Source: an uncultured Bacteroides sp.
GTDB lineage: Bacteria > Bacteroidota > Bacteroidia > Bacteroidales > Bacteroidaceae
Assembly (NCBI GenBank): GCA_949288585.1
Contig: CASEKR010000005.1
Coordinates: 62,001 to 126,000, forward strand
Length of the DNA stretch: 64,000 bases
Reading direction: 5' to 3'
Positions 8,514 through 20,122 of this stretch are shown here, piece after piece. The notes below the pieces were generated by a model, which saw only the letters and a program-made list of their open reading frames with translations, searched no databases and was not told the DNA's origin. Numbering within the stretch: position 1 is the first letter of the stretch; each line of letters opens with the position of its first letter. The position numbers and the translations under genes were made by a program.

Positions 8514-9740
8514 ATGAAACAGAAAAGCCATTCTCATTATATAATAATATGTATCGCCGCCTTGCTGTCGCTGTGCCCATTCCCGGCACGGGCATGGGCA
8601 GCGGAAACGCCCTTCGCCCCGACAGACTCGTTACGCGTCAGCCTCCTGACCTGCGCGGCGGGCGAAGAGATATACAGCCTCTTCGGGCACACGGCCATCC
8701 GCTGCGAAAACCTGACACAAGGCACAGATGTAGTGTACAACTACGGCGTCTTCGACTTCAATTCAGGCGGGTTCGTCCTGCGCTTCGCCTTAGGCGAGAC
8801 CGACTACCGCCTGGACCGCGAACCGGCCGACTATTTCAACTATGCCTACTATTACCACGGGCGCGACGTGTGGCAACAGGTCCTCAACCTGACACGGGAA
8901 GAGAAACAACGCCTCATCAGCTTGCTGGAAGAGAACTACCGCCCCGAAAACTGCGTCTACCGCTACAACTTCTTCTACGACAACTGCTCCATCCGCCCGC
9001 GCGACAAGGTGGAAGAAGCCATACGGGGCACCGTGGACTACGGGACAGACATGGATGCCCCCACGGATATCACCTTCCGCGACCTCATCAACCAATACAG
9101 CGAAGGACACCCGTGGTCGCGCCTGGCCATGAACCTCTGTCTGGGAAGCGAAGCCGACAAGCCCATCAGCCGACGGACGCAAATGTTCGTGCCTTTCCGC
9201 TTGCAAGCCGACCTGGCACAAGCGCAGGTGGTGGATTCCATCGGGCAAAAACGCCCCTTGGTTTCCCAAGAAAACATATTGGTAAAAGCCATGCCCAAGG
9301 GAAAGCCGCGCGGAAACGGCCTCACGCCGGACATCTGCGCGTGGCTCTGTTTCGCGGCGACGTTATTCTTTACAGTACATGACCACCGCCGAAAGAAGTC
9401 CCTGTGGAGTGTAGATGTGGTGTTGTTCGCCACCATGGGCTTGGCAGGATGCGTACTGGCTTTCCTGGTTCTCCTCTCCCAACATCCCTGCATGAGCCCC
9501 AACTACCTGCTTTTCGTCTTCCACCCCCTGCATCTGCTATGCCTGCCATGGATTATCCGCGACGAGCGGAAGCGTAGATTCAGCCCCTATCTGACGGCGA
9601 ATGTAGTTGTTTTAACTTTATTTATGGCATTTTGGGCGGTCTTCCCACAAGAATTTCCTCCAACGGTCGTACCTTTGGCACTCTCTTTGTTCGTCCGGAG
9701 CATAGGCAACATTCTCTTGGCAAAAAGAAAACAACAATGA
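8514..9740 (+). CDS. DUF4105 membrane protein
   Basis: The start at 8514 follows the promoter directly and gives a signal peptide ending at ARAWA; the frame upstream is open but is promoter DNA. The exported N-terminal half fits DUF4105: VSLLTCAAGEEIYSLFGHTAIR near residue 45, YNYGVFDFNSGGFVLRFA, and YRYNFFYDNCSIRPRD near residue 155, with His, Asn and Cys as the conserved polar residues. The C-terminal 120 residues have four or so membrane helices (from about 285). DUF4105 has a papain-like fold in related sequences and is thought to act on the envelope. Its stop overlaps the next start (ATGA at 9737), so it is coupled to the phosphatase-fold gene. Confidence 0.82.
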   Translation: MKQKSHSHYIIICIAALLSLCPFPARAWAAETPFAPTDSLRVSLLTCAAGEEIYSLFGHTAIRCENLTQGTDVVYNYGVFDFNSGGFVLRFALGETDYRLDREPADYFNYAYYYHGRDVWQQVLNLTREEKQRLISLLEENYRPENCVYRYNFFYDNCSIRPRDKVEEAIRGTVDYGTDMDAPTDITFRDLINQYSEGHPWSRLAMNLCLGSEADKPISRRTQMFVPFRLQADLAQAQVVDSIGQKRPLVSQENILVKAMPKGKPRGNGLTPDICAWLCFAATLFFTVHDHRRKKSLWSVDVVLFATMGLAGCVLAFLVLLSQHPCMSPNYLLFVFHPLHLLCLPWIIRDERKRRFSPYLTANVVVLTLFMAFWAVFPQEFPPTVVPLALSLFVRSIGNILLAKRKQQ

Positions 9741-11305
9741 AAAAAGGACTGATTACATCCATATTGGCTTTGACCTTCAGCAGCCTGCAAGCCCAACCGC
9801 TGCCGTCCATCCCCAAACTGGTGGTGATGCTGACGGTCGACCAACTGCGCACCGACTACCTGGAGCAGTTCGCCCCCCTGTACGGCGACAAAGGACTCCG
9901 CCGCCTGATGCGCGAGGGGAAAGTCTTTTGCCAAGCCGAAATGCCCTTTGCCAACGCCGACCGCGCCTCGGCCTTGGCCACGCTCTACACAGGCAGCACG
10001 CCCTCCGTACACGGCATCATCGGAGAGAACTGGCTGGATGCCAAGACACTGCGCCCTACCAACTGCGTGGATGACCCGGACTTCATGGGCAACTATACGA
10101 AAGAAAGCACCTCGCCCGCCCGGCTGCTGGCATCAACCGTGGCCGACGAACTGCGCATCGCCACCCGCAACCGGAGCCTGATCTACGCCATCGCCCCATT
10201 CCGCGAAGCGGCCGTACTGGCAGCAGGCCATGCGGGCAACGGCGCCTTCTGGCTCAACACGCAAACAGGCAAATGGTGCAGCAGCACCTACTACGAGAAC
10301 CTGCCATGGTGGGTGGACAGCTACAACGAAAACAACGGGCCGGACGTCCACACCCGTACCCAAATGTGGACACCGCTCTACCCCCCTGACCGCTACAACT
10401 GCCTGCCGGGAGAGACGACCGAATCATTCCGCTACGGGCTGACAGGCGAAGGGCTCAATAAATACAGCCGGCTGACGCACACACCCTTTATCAACGATGA
10501 AGTCAACCGGCTGGCCGCCGAATTGCTGAAAGGAAGCCAGGTGGGACGCGACAGCATCCCCGACTTGTTGTCGCTCACTTACTACGCAGGCATTTTCCAC
10601 CTCTCTCCCACCCTGTCACAAAACGCAGAGATACAAGACACTTACGTCCGCATAGACCGCAGCATCGCTGACTTGCTGGACCTGCTGGAGCGGCAAGTGG
10701 GACTGCGCAACGTACTGTTCTGCCTCACCGCCACCGGACATGCCGAACCCCAACCGGCAGACACGGACATCTACCGCCTGCCAGGCGGCGAGTTCTACCT
10801 GAACCGCTGCGCCACGTTGCTCAACATGTACCTCATGGCTACCTATGGTGAAGGGAAATACGTGGAAGCCTATTACGACCAGCAAATCTACCTGAACCAT
10901 AAGTTTATCGAAGAAAAACAACTGGACTTGACGGAGATTCAAGAGAAAGCCGCCGAGTTCCTCATGCAATTCAGCGGGGTCAATGAAGTCTACTCCGCCC
11001 GCCGCCTGCTCTTGGGGTCCTGGTCCCCGCAGACCGACCACATACGCAACAGCTACCACCGGCTCCGCTCGGGCGACTTGCTTATCGAGGTATTGCCCGG
11101 CTGGACCATCATGCAAGAAAATGGTTCGGAACTCCATACCGTCCGTACAGCCCATATATCCTTCCCCCTCATCTTATGGGGCAGCGGCATCCAGGCAGAA
11201 ACCATCCGCATCCCCGTCAGCGCAGCACGCATCGCCCCCACCCTGGCCAATGCCCTGCGCATCCGGGCACCCAACGCCTGTACTTCACTTCCCCTCGACC
11301 TGTAA
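9737..11305 (+). CDS. PafA-like alkaline phosphatase superfamily protein, probably inactive
   Basis: The ATG at 9737 overlaps the previous stop and gives a signal peptide cut after LQAQ. 522 residues with the overall layout of PafA-type phosphatases: LTVDQLRTDYL (Asp 35, a normal metal ligand), YTGSTPSVHGI (84-94), DTYVRIDRSIADLL and a late LPGGEF. Key active-site motifs are missing. The usual xPGH segment before YTG reads DRASAL, the DxxxH pair expected in the TDYxGH region reads TYYAGIF, and the ADHG motif reads ATGHAE. This suggests a non-catalytic periplasmic protein. It is coupled to the DUF4105 gene and precedes secA. Confidence 0.72.
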   Translation: MKKGLITSILALTFSSLQAQPLPSIPKLVVMLTVDQLRTDYLEQFAPLYGDKGLRRLMREGKVFCQAEMPFANADRASALATLYTGSTPSVHGIIGENWLDAKTLRPTNCVDDPDFMGNYTKESTSPARLLASTVADELRIATRNRSLIYAIAPFREAAVLAAGHAGNGAFWLNTQTGKWCSSTYYENLPWWVDSYNENNGPDVHTRTQMWTPLYPPDRYNCLPGETTESFRYGLTGEGLNKYSRLTHTPFINDEVNRLAAELLKGSQVGRDSIPDLLSLTYYAGIFHLSPTLSQNAEIQDTYVRIDRSIADLLDLLERQVGLRNVLFCLTATGHAEPQPADTDIYRLPGGEFYLNRCATLLNMYLMATYGEGKYVEAYYDQQIYLNHKFIEEKQLDLTEIQEKAAEFLMQFSGVNEVYSARRLLLGSWSPQTDHIRNSYHRLRSGDLLIEVLPGWTIMQENGSELHTVRTAHISFPLILWGSGIQAETIRIPVSAARIAPTLANALRIRAPNACTSLPLDL

Positions 11306-11409
11306 GGAGGGCATCCGCCCTACGTCCCCACTCCCGGAATACATACATTTTCTGCAACTTTCCAGCAGATTTTGTAGGGGTTTATGCGGGTTATCTGTAA
11401 CGAAATAAG

Positions 11410-11417
11410 TAACTTTG
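11410..11417 (+). promoter_or_regulatory. -7 box upstream of secA
   Basis: TAACTTTG, with the secA ATG 64 bp downstream. No clear -33 TTTG was found at the ideal distance, so the call rests on the -7 element alone. Confidence 0.5.
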
Positions 11418-11480
11418 CCGCGCCGTCCCGCACGGCACGCCCAACAGAAGAATAATAACAAAAACATATAAAATATAAGA

Positions 11481-14777
<3,297 letters not shown>

Positions 14778-14806
14778 GCCCCGCGCACGCGAACAACAAG
14801 AATCAG

Positions 14807-14961
14807 AAAGAGGGTGTGTCGAAAATGAGCGTTGCTATCAAACTGTCATGCTGAACGCATGTGAAGCATCTCCCGAAAGTAAAAGTCAGCAGGAGATCCT
14901 TCACTACGTTCAGGATACAGAGCAAAACGATAGTCAAAACTCATTCCGACACACCCTCTTT
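14807..14961. mobile_element. MITE-like 155-bp element forming a full-length hairpin
   Basis: Near-perfect terminal inverted repeats: AAAGAGGGTGTGTCG at 14807-14821 matches the complement of the right end (14946-14961). The interior also pairs: the segment TGCTGAACGCATGTGAAGCA (about 14849-14868) is the inverse of TCCTTCACTACGTTCAGGA (about 14896-14914). No coding capacity is visible. The internal motif resembles the widespread TGAACGC-type intergenic repeat seen in many genomes. It sits directly after secA, so it may act as a terminator. Confidence 0.72.
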
Positions 14962-14989
14962 TGTTTTTGCCCGCAAAAGCGTATTTTTG
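14960..14989 (+). promoter_or_regulatory. Promoter at the MITE edge driving the lipoprotein gene
   Basis: TTTG at 14960-14963 and TATTTTTG at 14982-14989, spacing 18 bp. The -33 box overlaps the right end of the MITE. The 5' leader of about 200 nt holds the seven-unit repeat array. Confidence 0.5.
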
Positions 14990-15002
14990 TCCGGAGAAAC
15001 AC

Positions 15003-15158
15003 CTTACGGCACCCGTAAGGGATAATTTACGGCACCCATAAGGGATAGCTTACGGCACCCATAAGGGATAGTTTACGGCACCCGTAAGGGATAGTTTACG
15101 GCACCCGTAAGGGATAGTTTACGACACCCGTAAGGGATAGTTTACGGCACCCGTAAGG
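15003..15158. repeat. 23-bp tandem array 2 in the 5' leader
   Basis: Seven units of about 23 bp. Each has the core TTACGGCACCCGTAAG, which pairs with itself (CTTACGG with CCGTAAG around a CAC loop), followed by GGATAG. Some units have A in place of G in the right arm. The array ends 34 bp before the ATG at 15193. The same unit family recurs at 37763. Confidence 0.9.
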
Positions 15159-15192
15159 AAAAAACGACCTAAAACGAAAAAAGACATACATT

Positions 15193-16242
15193 ATGAAAAG
15201 ACCTCCCATCCAACTCCTACCCCTCCTCGCATGGCTGCTGGCCGCCTGCCAAAGCGTGCAACCCCTCTCCATCGACTACATGCTGCCCGCCGAAGCCAGC
15301 TTTCCACCCTCGCTGCGCCGCGTGGCCGTAGTGAACAACATGCCCGACGCGCCCCACACCGGCCTCTCCACCGAAGAAGCCGACGCGCCCGACACTCCCT
15401 ATGAAGTGGCGCGGAAGACCGAAATCCACACAGGCAATGCCGCCATCGCCACCGAAGCCCTGGCCAACGCCCTGGCCGACGGCAACTACTTCGACCAGGT
15501 CATCATCTGCGACTCCGCCCTGCGCGCCCACGACACCCAGCCCCGCGAAAGCACCTTGTCCGCAGAAGAAATCGACAACCTGGCCCGCGACCTGGGCGCA
15601 GACTTCCTGGTAGCCGTGGAGAACGTGCAACTGCGCTCCACCACCCGCATCCACTTCCTGCCCGACCTTGCCCTGCACTACGGCACCGTGGACGTCAAGA
15701 CCTATGCCACCTGCCGCCTCTACCTGCCCGGCCGCCGGACTCCCGCAGGCACCATCCTCTGCACCGACAGTATCTACTGGGAAGAACCCACCCTGCCCGC
15801 CGGCCCGGTGCTGCAACCCCTCATCCCACAGGACGAACTGATAGTAGCCGCCTCCGACTTCGCCGGTGCCAGTGCTGCCGACTACCTGCTGCCCCACTGG
15901 AAAACCGCCACGCGCTACCTCTTCACCGGCGGCAACGTCCACATGCGCGACGCCGCCGTCTACGTCCGCGAACAGAACTGGCCCGACGCCATCGCCCTCT
16001 GGCAACACCTCTACGAACAGAAGAAAGGCAAACAGAAATTCTACGCCGCCTGCAACATCGCCCTCGGCTATGAGATGCAGGACAACATCGACGCCGCCAT
16101 ACAATGGGCAGAGCGGGCCGTACAAGCCGCCCACGGCCTGGCCCGGGAGGAACTCCATGCCTACGGCTACCTGCAAGAACTGAAAGAACGCCAAGAAGGC
16201 ATGGCCCGGCTGAAAGTGCAGATGCAGCGGTTTGAAGAATAA
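15193..16242 (+). CDS. DUF6340-type lipoprotein with TPR-like C-terminus
   Basis: 349 residues. Lipoprotein signal LLAWLLAACQ (Cys 19). The N-terminal half (RRVAVVNNMPD, then GADFLVAVENVQLRS) matches the DUF6340 family of Bacteroidales lipoproteins. The C-terminal 100 residues are helical with TPR character (WPDAIALWQHLYEQ and AACNIALGYEMQDNIDAAI). It is probably an outer-membrane or periplasmic structural or scaffolding lipoprotein; no catalytic motif was seen. The leader contains the hairpin repeat array, which could affect translation or mRNA decay. Confidence 0.75.
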   Translation: MKRPPIQLLPLLAWLLAACQSVQPLSIDYMLPAEASFPPSLRRVAVVNNMPDAPHTGLSTEEADAPDTPYEVARKTEIHTGNAAIATEALANALADGNYFDQVIICDSALRAHDTQPRESTLSAEEIDNLARDLGADFLVAVENVQLRSTTRIHFLPDLALHYGTVDVKTYATCRLYLPGRRTPAGTILCTDSIYWEEPTLPAGPVLQPLIPQDELIVAASDFAGASAADYLLPHWKTATRYLFTGGNVHMRDAAVYVREQNWPDAIALWQHLYEQKKGKQKFYAACNIALGYEMQDNIDAAIQWAERAVQAAHGLAREELHAYGYLQELKERQEGMARLKVQMQRFEE

Positions 16243-16258
16243 ACAAGACTCGCAAGAG

Positions 16259-17473
16259 TCATAAAAAAATCCCCGCCGACGAAAATACCGCCGACGGGGA
16301 TGAATCTCCATAGCCTTGTTCTTTCTTTTGGCATGCACCAGATTCAGTAAAATCACCACGTCCCAAATTCAGTTCAATAGACATTCCGCCGCATTGTTTC
16401 AAGGTCATGCCTATGCCTGGAGAAACAGAACGGTTGTAATCCCCTACCGCATAATCGCAATATTCCCCTGGAGTAATCCCATCAATCACTTGCAATTTTT
16501 GCGAGTATATGCTTCCATAGTTATAGAGCGACACTATCTTGTCAGGCATCGCCTTCTTACACTCATAGGCCAAACGGGAAGCTGCATAAGTACTCTTTTG
16601 AGCTAACCAAGGATTAGACAAATCCGGACTGTTGGAATACTCGTCATCAAACGCCACGCCGTCCAAGTTGTAGGCATTGCAATAAGCAGCCAACTCACGC
16701 GCAAACTCACGGCAACCCATATCTGAAAGCTGTGCTACGCCCGCTTCGTCGTGGTTGCCCAGTATGCTGACAATCACCTTCATGCCGGCCTTGCGCAGCG
16801 GCTGCAAGTATTCCTCGTTGTTATCCAAGAGGAACTGCACGTTCGGGTTGTTGTAGACATACACGCGTTTCCGCTCCGCATCCCAGTTGATATTGGCCGC
16901 ACGAGTCACCGTCAGGGGCACGATGTAGGTCTGGTCTTCCTGCATTCCGTCAAAAGCCTTCAGCATCACCTTGATGTCCGGCAGCTTCTGGTCGTCGGGA
17001 GCCAAGACATAGGTACCTCCGTTGTTGAAGCTGACATTGGCAGCAGGGAATACTTCAAAGTCTATCTCATGCAAGGTGTTGTAGGTCTGTGCGTATGCCT
17101 CATCCACGGCCACCTGGATGTCTACCCCTTTCTTGGGGCGCGTGGAGAGTTTGAAAGTCACATTCGTGGTATAATCATCGTTGCGCATCTCTTCCGCCGT
17201 GCGCTGCACGTTCCCGTAATTCGTTGCATTCTCCTCTGTCGGGTAAGGCATACGACGGGCACCCCGGCTACTATCCACAATGCCGCCGCTCTTATTGCCG
17301 GTGGCTGTGGCGGGCATCAGTCGCGGATAGCCCGTGCGGCGGTAGCCGGACCAAGCCTCGTTGCCCAGCATCCAGTTGGCAATCCACTTCTGCGTGATGA
17401 TGCGTTCCTGCTTTTCCCCCGCTTTCCCTTCGCTCTCCCTTCGCTTTTCCACCGCCTTCTGGCTGCTCTCCAC
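16259..17473 (-). pseudogene. Chimeric remnant: SusD C-terminus + DUF1735 + truncated GH18 endoglycosidase
   Basis: One open frame of 404 residues joins pieces of several proteins. Residues 24-90 are the C-terminal end of a SusD lipoprotein (QKWIANWMLGNEAWSGYRR, RGARRMPYP). Residues about 98-190 are a DUF1735 domain as found in front of Bacteroides endo-beta-N-acetylglucosaminidases. Residues 191 on are GH18 of the EndoF type (SILGNHD at 237, DGVAFDDEY at 271-279, catalytic Glu 278). The frame lacks a signal peptide, joins DUF1735 to the first GH18 strand without the usual linker, and stops at a terminator before the last GH18 strand. I read it as a decayed, doubly truncated fusion, not a working enzyme. 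Confidence 0.75.
16263..16302 (-). terminator. Terminator of the chimeric GH18 remnant
   Basis: Inverted arms ATCCCCGTCGGC and GCCGACGGGGAT around an AT-rich loop, followed on the minus strand by a run of seven T. The reading frame of the remnant runs straight into this hairpin. Confidence 0.75.
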
Positions 17474-17572
17474 AAGAGCGAGGTAAGAGCGAGCAGCGAA
17501 GGGAGAGCGAAGGAGAAGCGAAGGGAAAGCGAAGGGAGAGCGAAGGGAAAGCGGAGGAGAAGCGAAGGGAGA
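17411..17572. repeat. 22-bp tandem array 3, with an inverted copy
   Basis: Purine-rich units GCGAAGGGAGAGCGAAGG and variants start at 17496, 17518 and 17540, then a partial at 17562. About 45 bp to the left, 17411-17450 holds the same unit in inverted orientation inside the N-terminal part of the chimeric remnant. The array sits exactly between the minus-strand SusD piece and the plus-strand MFS piece. Confidence 0.8.
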
Positions 17573-17589
17573 ATGGGCCGCGTCCGGGC

Positions 17590-17832
17590 GAACATTGTTT
17601 TAATTACCTGTTCTTCATCATCCTGTACCGCTTTGCCGAAGGCTTTGTCATGAAGATTGTCCCCTTGTTCCTGAAGGCGGACAGGGCAACGGGCGGCCTG
17701 GGCCTCAACGAGAAGGAGATAGGACTGTATTACGGCATTTACGGGGCGGCGGCCTTTGTGCCCGGTTCCCTGCTGGCAGGTTATTATATTTCGGCCCGGG
17801 GGCTGAAGAAAACGCTGTTCTCACTGTGCTGC
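17590..17832 (+). pseudogene. MFS transporter fragment
   Basis: The frame from 17590 reads an internal part of a 12-helix major facilitator transporter: FFIILYRFAEGFVMK, then GLGLNEKEIGLYYGIYGAAA and AGYYISARGLKKTLF. About 80 residues remain; both ends are lost. It begins at the edge of the 22-bp array and ends at the junction with a GH130 fragment. Comparable transporters stand next to GH130 genes in Bacteroides N-glycan loci. Confidence 0.7.
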
Positions 17833-17833
17833 C

Positions 17834-17893
17834 ATACAGGACGGGGGGCGCGTGGCCGTATATTACGGCGCGGCAGACACGGTGGTAGGAGAA
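17834..17893 (+). pseudogene. GH130 (mannoside phosphorylase) C-terminal scrap
   Basis: In the frame starting at 17834 the translation reads IQDGGRVAVYYGAADTVVG, which matches the highly conserved end of GH130 mannoside phosphorylases (YYGAADTVVG). Only about 20 residues remain. It is in a different frame from the MFS fragment just before it. With the MFS, SusD and GH18 pieces it points to a lost N-glycan (mannosyl-N-acetylglucosamine) utilisation locus. Confidence 0.55.
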
Positions 17894-17894
17894 G

Positions 17895-18644
17895 TTAATT
17901 GCCTAAACGGAAATCATCCACACTGGCCTGTTCGAAAGACACTTCCTCGAACAGACTGGTGCAAGTACCTGCCTTCGGGCACTGGCTGGCAATGCCCACC
18001 CAAATTTTATCCGGATAATAATTCTTGTAGAGGCGAACCATTTGCCACTCTTTCTTGTCCAGCGAATAATAACTGGCCAAAGTGCGGGTATCCGACGAAA
18101 ACTTCAGATAGACCGAAGACACCGTAAGTTTTTCGTGGTTATTGTCATCCGAAGTACCTTGAGTACGCACCGTAACAATACGGTGCCTACCCCGTTCATC
18201 TTGTTCAAAACATAACTTCTGCCACAAAGTGTCGTTAGCATAAACCAGCAAATCAGCTGCATTGTACACTCCTTCTTTTGTAAACTCGGGTGTCACCTTG
18301 GCCACAAACGTAAACGGTTTAGTATTATCGACTTCCGTAAAAATGGCAGGTATGGTGCTATTTGTCAGTTTTCCCCCATTGGGGTCACAGAAGAAGTCAC
18401 GCCCCTGCGTGCAATGGAAAGCCAATATAAAATCCTCATTCAACACCACACACGAGTCTCCTCCATTCAAAGCATACCGAAAAGCGACATTTCCCAAACG
18501 CACGTCGCATGCTTTCAGATTGTTGGAAGCAGGCATACTGTTGGTCATTTTCGTCCCTTCCTGTTCTGGAGCGCCCATTTTCTGCTGGCACCCTTGTACC
18601 ACTAAAGCTCCTGCAAGAGCTATAAAAATCATTGTTTTACGCAT
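17895..18644 (-). CDS. DUF1349-type exported lipoprotein
   Basis: The ATG at 18644 was chosen because it gives a lipoprotein signal (GALVVQGCQQ, Cys 19); the longer frame adds only unlikely residues. 249 residues. From about residue 45 the sequence fits the DUF1349 beta-sandwich (NGGDSCVVLNEDFILAFHC, FTFVAKVTPEF, YYSLDKKEWQMVRLY). These proteins are lectin-like and often occur near glycan-use genes; no ligand can be assigned. It is divergent from the LuxR-type gene and ends where the GH130 scrap begins. DNA here is AT-richer than the flanking core genes. Confidence 0.72.
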   Translation of the reverse strand: MRKTMIFIALAGALVVQGCQQKMGAPEQEGTKMTNSMPASNNLKACDVRLGNVAFRYALNGGDSCVVLNEDFILAFHCTQGRDFFCDPNGGKLTNSTIPAIFTEVDNTKPFTFVAKVTPEFTKEGVYNAADLLVYANDTLWQKLCFEQDERGRHRIVTVRTQGTSDDNNHEKLTVSSVYLKFSSDTRTLASYYSLDKKEWQMVRLYKNYYPDKIWVGIASQCPKAGTCTSLFEEVSFEQASVDDFRLGN

Positions 18645-18674
18645 TGTTCTGATACATTTATTAATGAAATAATA

Positions 18675-18682
18675 TACCTTTG
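18675..18682 (+). promoter_or_regulatory. -7 box for the LuxR-type gene
   Basis: TACCTTTG on the plus strand, 68 bp before the ATG at 18751, in the divergent region with the DUF1349 gene. Confidence 0.45.
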
Positions 18683-18750
18683 CAAAGGATGGGGGCAAAG
18701 ATAACGCCACATTCACTGATACACAATAGTCAAATTTAGCCATTTTCACC

Positions 18751-19755
18751 ATGGATACCCGGGAAAAAGAACTAAAGGAATTGCTCACCAACCAAGACTT
18801 CGACCATCATTCGGCCGATAAACGCCGATTGGAACACTGGAAACTTCTGGCAGAATCTTATGCCCAGACAGAAAACGGCATTGCCGTGCTGTCTGACTTT
18901 CAAAACAACACCTGCTACATCTATTCCGGCAAACTGGGCGAACACATCGGCCTGCCCCGGGAAGCAGTAAAAGCCGATTCCGCCTTCGAAGAAGAAATAT
19001 TCAACCTGGTACCTCCCGAAGAACTGCTGGAACGCCACGTATTGGAGTTGCGTTTTTTTCAGCTCCAACACACTCTCCCACCCGCCGAACGTTCCCACTA
19101 CAATATGATCTGCCCTATCCATTTCCGCACAGGAGCCTCTAAAAACATCCCAGTCCTACACCGTAGCTACTACTTGGAAAGTTCACCTCAAGGAAGCATC
19201 TGCTTAGGTCTCTGCCTTTATACCCCTTTCATGGAAACAGGCCAGACCCTTGGCGGGCAAATCATAAACAACTGCACAGGTCAGGCCATCTTGGCCGAAG
19301 TCTATACTCACCTCGATCATCAACTGCTCTCTATGCGCGAAATCGAAGTATTATCCCTCTTGGCCAAGGGGCAAAGCAGCAAGCAAATAGCCCATGCACT
19401 GTGTCTTTCCGTCAACACAGTCTACCGACACCGACAAAACATCCTTTCTGCCCTACAAGTAAACAACACCGCAGCAGCCGTAGAAATCGGCCTCAGGCTT
19501 CACTTGATAGACTGCCCCCCAACAAAGCCAAACCTTCGCCATGCCTCGTCCAAACATAATACGGACGAGGCTGAAAAAGGCAAAGGAAACGCAAAGAATT
19601 ACACTAAACTTTCCTTATTCGAGGTTATTCCACAAATATTCCGTAACTTTGGCGGCAATCCAAAATCAAAAGAGCAATATGAAACTGAGCCAGTCTTCTT
19701 TAAACCAAATCGAAAAAGCCATCGGGCAGGCCATTGCCCAATACCGGGGCTGTGA
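18751..19755 (+). CDS. LuxR-type (PAS + GerE HTH) regulator, probably read through its normal stop
   Basis: 334 residues. Residues about 45-180 resemble the PAS-like sensor of Bacteroidetes LuxR regulators. Residues 195-250 are a GerE-type helix-turn-helix: LSMREIEVLSLLAKGQSSKQ, then LSVNTVYRHRQNIL. Relatives usually end soon after the HTH (about residue 255). Here the frame continues 78 residues through a 9-bp hairpin (19543-19571) and the -7 box of the next gene, then overlaps that gene by 77 bp. The tail is probably the result of a lost stop codon. Confidence 0.75.
   Translation: MDTREKELKELLTNQDFDHHSADKRRLEHWKLLAESYAQTENGIAVLSDFQNNTCYIYSGKLGEHIGLPREAVKADSAFEEEIFNLVPPEELLERHVLELRFFQLQHTLPPAERSHYNMICPIHFRTGASKNIPVLHRSYYLESSPQGSICLGLCLYTPFMETGQTLGGQIINNCTGQAILAEVYTHLDHQLLSMREIEVLSLLAKGQSSKQIAHALCLSVNTVYRHRQNILSALQVNNTAAAVEIGLRLHLIDCPPTKPNLRHASSKHNTDEAEKGKGNAKNYTKLSLFEVIPQIFRNFGGNPKSKEQYETEPVFFKPNRKSHRAGHCPIPGL
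19543..19571. other. Hairpin inside the LuxR-type reading frame
   Basis: GCCTCGTCC (19543-19551) pairs exactly with GGACGAGGC (19563-19571). No T run follows on the plus strand. It looks like intergenic structure now read as coding. Confidence 0.6.
19644..19651 (+). promoter_or_regulatory. -7 box upstream of the acidic protein gene
   Basis: TAACTTTG, 27 bp before the ATG at 19679. No well-spaced -33 box was found. Confidence 0.5.
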
Positions 19756-20122
19756 AGAGAACATTGTGACAGACATTCACCTGCAAGCCAATCCTGGGTC
19801 GGGCGAACTGATTATCTTCGACGATGACGACACGCAACTGGCCGCCACGACCGTCGACGAATGGATAAACTATGACGGCGATGATTTCTATGCCGACGCC
19901 GAACGGGCACTGTCTCCCGTGCTGAACAACATGAAGGCCGCCGGCGACTTGGAAAAACTGACACTGATGAAGCCCTACTCTTTCGTATTGGTGGACGACG
20001 ACAAAGAAACCGTGGCCGAACTGCTGCTGGTAGATGACGATACCCTGCTGCTGAATGACGAACTGCTGAAAGGGCTGGACGAGGAGTTGGACGCGTTCCT
20101 GAAAGACTTGCTGGAGAAATAA
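19679..20122 (+). CDS. Acidic conserved Bacteroidales protein of unknown function
   Basis: 147 residues, start chosen at the ATG after a -7 box; the frame extends upstream into the LuxR-type gene. Strongly acidic (FDDDDTQLAATT, LVDDDKETVAELLLVDDD, ending DEELDAFLKDLLEK). No signal peptide, membrane helix or known catalytic motif. It is probably a small soluble protein; no function is proposed. It lies between the regulator and the HU gene. Confidence 0.65.
   Translation: MKLSQSSLNQIEKAIGQAIAQYRGCEENIVTDIHLQANPGSGELIIFDDDDTQLAATTVDEWINYDGDDFYADAERALSPVLNNMKAAGDLEKLTLMKPYSFVLVDDDKETVAELLLVDDDTLLLNDELLKGLDEELDAFLKDLLEK

Noticed and set aside
15003..15158. CRISPR-like array
   Set aside because: Units abut with no variable spacers, are palindromic and no cas genes are near.
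14778..15192. tRNA or rRNA gene in the larger gaps
   Set aside because: No cloverleaf arms, T-loop or rRNA-like segment recognised here or in other gaps.
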